Below are positions 5,996 to 9,588 of a stretch of 9,588 bases of DNA, piece after piece; position 1 is the stretch's first letter, and the number at the start of each line of letters is the position of its first letter. The position numbers and the translations under genes were made by a program. The DNA comes from Synergistaceae bacterium (lineage in GTDB: Bacteria > Synergistota > Synergistia > Synergistales > Synergistaceae). The notes beneath the pieces were generated by a model. That model did not search any database, was not told the DNA's origin, and worked only from the letters and a program-made list of their open reading frames with translations. Location of the stretch: the NCBI GenBank assembly GCA_012727545.1, contig JAAYHA010000016.1, positions 1 through 9,588 of the forward strand. Reading direction: 5' to 3'.

Positions 5996-6811
5996 TTATC
6001 TTTTCCAACTCAAGGCAGCTATCTTTTCCATCTGAAAGTTCAGGAGGGTCTCTGTTTTTGGGAGTTTCCCCTCTGCAAGGCTGTTGAATTCATTAAGCAT
6101 CCTGACGTAGGCTAGTCTCTTTGCGGGTGTAAATTCTCCCTGTATACCTGCCCTCAGAAGTATGGCCAGTTGCCTGTAAACGTCAGGTACAGGCACGAAA
6201 GCAGGACCTTCCGGCGTCATCCTTATGGTGTAGATAAAAGAATAACTGTCGCGGCCACGGAATGAATCTGTCTTGTCGTATGTAGGAATAGCAGGAGAGA
6301 CATATACAGCTGTTCCCTTAGGTACAACTAGTTTTGCGGGGACAGCGTCCCATCTTGTGTATTCGTAAGGTGTGATGAATATGTGAGCCTTTGGCGACCA
6401 AGTGGTGACACCTATCCAAAGGTGGATCCCAGTGCCCTCAAAGTTTGTGAAGGATGTCCTCCACAACAGATCTTCTTTGTCATCCTGGTCAACTTTAGAG
6501 AGGAATATGCTGTCCGAGACATAAGAGAGGCCCTCAAGCTGTTCTATCTGCTTTACACCCGCAGGAGTCCTCAGCCATGCCGATGTGACTTCACCCCGGT
6601 TTTGTTCGAGGATCAGAACTATAGGGAAATTCCCGACTCTGAGAGTTCTGAGGTTTGCACCGCCCTCGGGGATCTCGTTGCCCGGCACGATATAAATGAT
6701 CAGTGCAACGAAGAGTGCCATTGCGGGCATTATCCAGATCAGATAATTACCTGGGAAATTAGTAGCGGATCTTTTTCTCGGGTTGTTTGCAGTCTCATCT
6801 ATGTTTTTCAT
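5996..6811 (-). CDS. Unrecognised single-pass membrane protein, last gene of the fol operon
   Basis: I do not recognise a family. The 271-residue protein has a basic N-terminus (PRKRS at 11-15), one hydrophobic segment at about 23-43 (YLIWIMPAMALFVALIIYIV) and a long soluble tail. The charge pattern predicts the tail outside the cytoplasmic membrane. The tail is rich in beta-strand-like, aromatic stretches such as GIHLWIGVTTW and YSFIYTIRM, with a helical, charged C-terminus from about 215. It has no cysteine and no obvious catalytic motif. ATG at 6811 sits two bases after the folK stop; a GTG at 6826 would overlap folK by 13 bases. The tight spacing indicates co-transcription with folK and folP, but nothing in the protein suggests a role in folate synthesis. 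The 70 bases after it, facing the convergent deacylase gene, hold no clear terminator. Confidence 0.75.
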   Translation of the reverse strand: MKNIDETANNPRKRSATNFPGNYLIWIMPAMALFVALIIYIVPGNEIPEGGANLRTLRVGNFPIVLILEQNRGEVTSAWLRTPAGVKQIEQLEGLSYVSDSIFLSKVDQDDKEDLLWRTSFTNFEGTGIHLWIGVTTWSPKAHIFITPYEYTRWDAVPAKLVVPKGTAVYVSPAIPTYDKTDSFRGRDSYSFIYTIRMTPEGPAFVPVPDVYRQLAILLRAGIQGEFTPAKRLAYVRMLNEFNSLAEGKLPKTETLLNFQMEKIAALSWKR

Positions 6812-6813
6812 TG

Positions 6814-7302
6814 TTATATTATCCACTCCATTTTTTCTGCAGGGAGAGCACCTATCATTTCGTCAAGAGTTTTCCATGTTACCGGATGCCTGAACAGTGG
6901 AGCTATCTCTTTCAAAGGTATCAGGACGAAGGCCCTTTCATGCATATGTCTGTGGGGAACTGATAGGTCAGGTGTCTCAATGATCAGTTCGCCTATTGCT
7001 ATTATGTCGATATCTATCTCACGCGGTCCCCATTTTATCTTCTTGCTGCGGCCAAGTTTTTTTTCAATGTTTTTGACCGTACTGATCATTTCTTCCGGAG
7101 TCATCTCAGTTTCGGCGCTTATGCACATATTGAGGAACCTTGGCTGATCAGTGAGACCCCAGGGAGAAGTCTCCCATATTTTACTTTTATCAATGATGCA
7201 AAAACCGTCGTGTTCAAGTTCAGAAAGAGCTTTTGTCAGCATGTTGAGCCTGTTGCCGGTATTTGAACCCAGAGACATCAAAACTTTGTTTTTTTCAGGC
7301 AT
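6814..7302 (-). CDS. folK: 2-amino-4-hydroxy-6-hydroxymethyldihydropteridine pyrophosphokinase (HPPK)
   Basis: FolK transfers pyrophosphate from ATP to 6-hydroxymethyl-7,8-dihydropterin, making the substrate of FolP, encoded just upstream. The 162-residue protein shows the complete family signature: SLGSNTGNR at 10-18, WETSPWG at 43-49, RFLNM at 55-59, GPREIDIDI at 92-100 with the magnesium-binding D97 and D99, and PHRHMHERAFVLIPL at 116-130. Length and motif order are normal. The ATG at 7302 puts the first strand where the family expects it and has AAGAG nine bases upstream. An in-frame ATG at 7311 would add three residues. With the chosen start the gene overlaps the end of folP by eight bases, so the two are probably translationally coupled. 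Confidence 0.95.
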   Translation of the reverse strand: MPEKNKVLMSLGSNTGNRLNMLTKALSELEHDGFCIIDKSKIWETSPWGLTDQPRFLNMCISAETEMTPEEMISTVKNIEKKLGRSKKIKWGPREIDIDIIAIGELIIETPDLSVPHRHMHERAFVLIPLKEIAPLFRHPVTWKTLDEMIGALPAEKMEWII

Positions 7303-8515
7303 AATCAGCATCTCTTATTGCTTCTGCCATCATTACCGCTTTTTTGTTTTCCTTTGTGTCATGTACTCTTATTATATCTACCCCTGACCAGGCGCAGAGA
7401 GATGAGACCGCCAATGTCCCTTCAAGTCGCCCGGAAGTATCATTGCTGTCAGTTGCCCTGCCGATGGATCCCTTTCTGGATGCTCCGACAAGGATCGGCT
7501 TTGAATGTATCCTTAAAGATTCGATGTGTCTGAGGAGGAAAAGGTTCTGGTTGTGATCCTTTGCAAAACCTATCCCCGGGTCAATGATGATCTTTGAGCT
7601 TTCAACCCCAAAAGAGGAGGCTGTTTCTATCTTTTCCTCGAAAAATTTATTTATCTCCCTGAGAAGATTACTGTAAGTACACATTGCGCCCATAGTCTGG
7701 GGAGTTCCTCTCATGTGCATTATCACCAGCATGGCTCCAAAGTCGGCTGCTGTTTTTGCTATCCCGGGTTCAAACGAGAGCCCGGAAATGTCGTTGATGA
7801 TGTCCGCCCCTGCTTTCAAAGCAGACTCTGCTGTCTTTTTTCTGGTCGTGTCGACTGAGATGGGCATCATAGGAAGATTTCTTCGGATCTCTTTTATTGC
7901 AGGGATCATGCGGTCTATCTCTTCAGACTCTGAAATTCTTGAAGCCCCCGGTCTTGTGGATTCCGCACCGAGATCAATAATGTCAGCTCCGTTTTCAGCA
8001 TGTTCCAGCGCAAGCGCTAAAGCTGTATCTATGTTTCCGTAAGTCCTGCTATCCTTGTGGAAAGAATCATCGCTCAGATTGATGATTCCCATCAAGAGCG
8101 TCCTCGCGCCTAACATCAGGTCGCTGCCGGAAGGAAGCAATATTTTTGAGGTCTTTCTTGAAAATGAATCCAGAGCACACCTCAGGGCTTTTACGATCTC
8201 GGGGAATCCCCACCAGGACATCATCTCAAGTTTGTCGGCAAGAAAGGATACCTGTTTGACTGTGCCGAAAATTATTACGTCGCTTTTTTCTACCCTGCAG
8301 TCTATGGCATGGGCATGAACCGCGGCGTCTCCTCCCCTGGAAAGCATTTCCTGTTTGATCACATTCGCGGCTCTGACATCGACGCAGGAAAGGTACAGGG
8401 TCCTGATCTCCCTCCTGTTGTCAAAGAAAGGCAGGCTCCTCATGTCTGCTCCTATGGCACGAAGGGAGTCAGCCAGTTCTTTTGAGTCTCTGAACTTTAT
8501 CTCGTAGATTGCCAT
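7295..8515 (-). CDS. folP: Dihydropteroate synthase with N-terminal extension
   Basis: FolP condenses 6-hydroxymethyl-dihydropterin pyrophosphate with p-aminobenzoate to make 7,8-dihydropteroate, and is the target of sulfonamides. The protein has 406 residues; the catalytic TIM barrel takes up about 139-406. Its motifs are all present: GIINLSDDSF at 143-152, DLGAESTRPGA at 181-191, SVDT at 220-223, NDISG at 241-245, MHMRGTPQTM at 266-275, IDPGIGFAK at 311-319, GASRKGS at 344-350 and RVHD at 383-386. The first 138 residues form an extra region absent from the roughly 280-residue E. coli type; extended forms are also known in anaerobic Firmicutes. In the first motif the usual proline before the aspartate (N-V-T-P-D-S-F) is D149. 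ATG at 8515 has AAAGGG six bases upstream and lies 12 bases after the phosphatase stop. Confidence 0.95.
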   Translation of the reverse strand: MAIYEIKFRDSKELADSLRAIGADMRSLPFFDNRREIRTLYLSCVDVRAANVIKQEMLSRGGDAAVHAHAIDCRVEKSDVIIFGTVKQVSFLADKLEMMSWWGFPEIVKALRCALDSFSRKTSKILLPSGSDLMLGARTLLMGIINLSDDSFHKDSRTYGNIDTALALALEHAENGADIIDLGAESTRPGASRISESEEIDRMIPAIKEIRRNLPMMPISVDTTRKKTAESALKAGADIINDISGLSFEPGIAKTAADFGAMLVIMHMRGTPQTMGAMCTYSNLLREINKFFEEKIETASSFGVESSKIIIDPGIGFAKDHNQNLFLLRHIESLRIHSKPILVGASRKGSIGRATDSNDTSGRLEGTLAVSSLCAWSGVDIIRVHDTKENKKAVMMAEAIRDADYA

Positions 8516-8527
8516 GTACTGCCCTTT

Positions 8528-9169
8528 CTACTCAAACTCCTGGATCAGAGGGAGGTCCTTCATGTGTTCTGAATAATTAAGTCCCATGAGGCAGAATCCA
8601 TGAATGTCGTCATGTGTCAAAAGGCTGTAAGATCCGGTATCCATATGCAGCCTCCAGAATCTGGGTTTCTCTATGCCGAGAGCTCCCGAAAGGAGCGGTT
8701 TAAGTACGCCTCTGTGCGAAACGACAGCAAAAGTCTCACCACGGTGTTTCTCGATAAGGCGCTGAAGTCCTGAGATTGACCGTTCCATCACCTGATCCAG
8801 AGTTTCTGCGCCTTCAAGTATAAGACTCTCCGGGTCGTTGATCCAGGTGTTCCACAACAGAGGTTCGCTCTCGGCTATGTCACTTTTAAGTCTGCCCTGC
8901 CATGGGTCGAGTTTTATGTTGTTGAACGAATTATCGGAAGAAAGCCCGCACCCGCAGCTCTCGCTGATCATCTCCGCTGTAGAGAAGGCCCTTTTCAGCG
9001 GGCTAGAATAGACATAAGTCAAATTTCTGCCTTTCATTGCCGTGGCAAGTGCTCCGGCCTGAGCTATGCCATTGTCGTTAAGGGGAAAGTCGACTCGTCC
9101 CCTTACGCGATTTTCCCTGTTGCCGGCGGATTCGCCATGCCTTATCAGATAAATGGAGGTTTTTGCCAT
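8528..9169 (-). CDS. Histidine phosphatase-family protein (CobC-like), altered active site
   Basis: This 213-residue protein belongs to the phosphoglycerate-mutase-like histidine phosphatases. It opens with IYLIRHGES, giving R10 and the phosphorylated H11. SSPLKRA follows (catalytic-pocket R60), and the second histidine is H152 in VVSHRGVLKPLL. The C-terminal FWRLHMDTGSYSLL resembles the same region of alpha-ribazole phosphatase CobC. The usual proton-donor glutamate, in CobC the E of E-L-N-E-M, lies where this protein has SFNNIKLDPW, so N84 appears to replace it. The enzyme may be slow, use another acid, or be inactive. As the first gene of the folP-folK operon it could remove phosphate from a pterin intermediate, but that is inference; a cobamide or general phosphatase is equally open. 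ATG at 9169 follows AGAGGGA closely. The family is sure, the substrate is not. Confidence 0.85.
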   Translation of the reverse strand: MAKTSIYLIRHGESAGNRENRVRGRVDFPLNDNGIAQAGALATAMKGRNLTYVYSSPLKRAFSTAEMISESCGCGLSSDNSFNNIKLDPWQGRLKSDIAESEPLLWNTWINDPESLILEGAETLDQVMERSISGLQRLIEKHRGETFAVVSHRGVLKPLLSGALGIEKPRFWRLHMDTGSYSLLTHDDIHGFCLMGLNYSEHMKDLPLIQEFE

Positions 9170-9213
9170 TGGTCCCTCTTGGGTTTATTGTCAAATAGAC
9201 AGATTTTCAGATC

Positions 9214-9223
9214 ACTGATCAGT
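9214..9223. repeat. Perfect 10-base palindrome in the fol operon leader
   Basis: ACTGATCAGT is its own reverse complement. It lies just downstream of the candidate -10 of the fol operon, where an operator could sit. Related ACTGA and TCAGT arms occur at 9270-9274 and 9286-9290. No regulator can be named and chance is possible. Confidence 0.3.
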
Positions 9224-9235
9224 CATTCGGGGTTT

Positions 9236-9241
9236 ATTATA
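9236..9241 (-). promoter_or_regulatory. Possible -10 element of the phosphatase-folP-folK operon
   Basis: A perfect TATAAT on the minus strand lies about 67 bases before the phosphatase ATG. The hexamer 17 bases upstream (TATAGA) is a poor -35, so the promoter is only suggested. No better pair is visible between this operon and hrcA. Confidence 0.3.
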
Positions 9242-9321
9242 CATTATTGCCAGCCCCTTCTATAGAAAAACTGAGACAGTATCTATCAGTAAAAAGTACT
9301 ATATAAATAATCTGACCTGTC

Positions 9322-9350
9322 TTGACATTTGTGCGAAGCGCTGTTATTCT
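9322..9350 (+). promoter_or_regulatory. Sigma-70-type promoter of hrcA
   Basis: A perfect TTGACA (9322-9327) and TATTCT (9345-9350, four of six) are 17 bases apart. The CIRCE operator begins 18 bases after the -10, so it falls around the first transcribed bases. This is the classic layout of HrcA-controlled promoters. Confidence 0.7.
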
Positions 9351-9368
9351 TGTCCCGTTGTAATTGAA

Positions 9369-9395
9369 TTAGCACTCGTGATACTTGAGTGCTAA
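9369..9395 (+). promoter_or_regulatory. CIRCE operator (HrcA binding site)
   Basis: TTAGCACTC (9369-9377) and GAGTGCTAA (9387-9395) form perfect nine-base inverted arms around a nine-base spacer. This matches the CIRCE consensus in every arm position. HrcA binds CIRCE and represses heat-shock operons; GroEL stabilises the repressor, so release follows protein-folding stress. Its place directly before hrcA indicates autoregulation. Confidence 0.97.
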
Positions 9396-9415
9396 CAAGG
9401 CAGGAAGTGATACCT

Positions 9416-9588
9416 TTGCTTACAGAGAGACAGTTGGAAGTTGTCCTTTCCGTAGTGTATGAATACATAAGAAGCGGTGAAAGCGTCGGCTCCCGTACTG
9501 TTTCCAGGCGATATCTTACCGGACACAGCTCTGCCACGATCAGGAACGAGATGTCTGACCTGGAAGAGATGGGCTTCCTTATGCAGCC
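9416..9588 (+). CDS. hrcA: Heat-inducible transcription repressor HrcA, N-terminal part (cut by window edge)
   Basis: The first 57 codons of hrcA are visible. The protein begins LTERQLEVVLSVVYEYI, then SGESVGSRTVSRRY, and SSATIRNEMSDLEEMGFL. This is the HrcA winged-helix domain, where SATIRNEM-DLE--G is the recognition-helix signature. HrcA represses heat-shock genes through CIRCE, and a perfect CIRCE lies 21 bases upstream. I chose TTG at 9416 because AGGAAGTGA ends five bases before it; an in-frame GTG at 9407 would add three residues but overlaps that binding site. In many bacteria hrcA leads grpE, dnaK and dnaJ, which would lie beyond the right edge. The combination of domain and operator makes the call very sure. 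Confidence 0.95.
   Translation, partial: MLTERQLEVVLSVVYEYIRSGESVGSRTVSRRYLTGHSSATIRNEMSDLEEMGFLMQ

Noticed and set aside
6383..7147. Plus-strand open frame of 254 codons
   Set aside because: It lies antisense to folK and the membrane protein gene, both with convincing starts. Its translation has no recognisable family motif and is rich in residues typical of antisense frames.
9286..9537. Minus-strand open frame of 83 codons at the right edge
   Set aside because: It is antisense to the hrcA promoter, the CIRCE element and the hrcA coding region, and has no family signal.
1..9588. CRISPR array, tRNA, rRNA or insertion sequence
   Set aside because: No regularly spaced repeats, cloverleaf-like T-arm sequence, rRNA-like stretch or transposase motif was seen on either strand.

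Overview
The window looks like chromosomal backbone from an anaerobic bacterium. The best guess is Synergistota or a Clostridia-like lineage. This rests on inference: HrcA/CIRCE heat-shock control, an Old Yellow Enzyme and a CitG homologue, several TTG starts with strong ribosome binding sites, a long two-part dihydropteroate synthase, and an Elp3-like radical SAM protein of the Firmicutes/Synergistota type. There are eleven complete genes and two partial ones. I see no rRNA, tRNA, insertion sequence, prophage gene or CRISPR array.

Left part (1-4401, all on the minus strand). The window opens inside the start of an RpiR-family regulator (1-128). Its near-consensus promoter is overlaid by three direct repeats. 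Upstream lie a probable terminator (292-316) and an Old Yellow Enzyme-type flavin oxidoreductase. Next is a compact unit, read right to left: an XRE repressor, an ImmA/IrrE-type zinc metallopeptidase and an Elp3-like radical SAM enzyme. It has its own promoter, with an inverted repeat between the -35 and -10. A CitG-family gene precedes it and starts with TTG behind a perfect GGAGGT.

Middle (4328-5925, plus strand). A membrane-anchored lytic transglycosylase diverges from citG, and the two start codons overlap by 6 bases. Its likely promoter lies inside the citG coding region. A YbaK/ProX-type aminoacyl-tRNA deacylase follows.

Right part (5996-9169, minus strand). A tight operon runs histidine phosphatase, folP (dihydropteroate synthase), folK (HPPK), then an unrecognised single-pass membrane protein. 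folK and folP catalyse consecutive steps of folate synthesis. The phosphatase resembles CobC but lacks the usual catalytic glutamate.

Right edge. The divergent hrcA gene starts at about 9416 behind a TTGACA promoter and a perfect CIRCE operator. It presumably heads a grpE-dnaK-dnaJ operon outside the window.

I found no clear new defence or mobile system. The most interesting points are the XRE-metallopeptidase-radical SAM unit with its candidate operator, the active-site-altered phosphatase in the folate operon, the overlapping divergent starts at 4396/4401, and the repeat cluster over the RpiR promoter.
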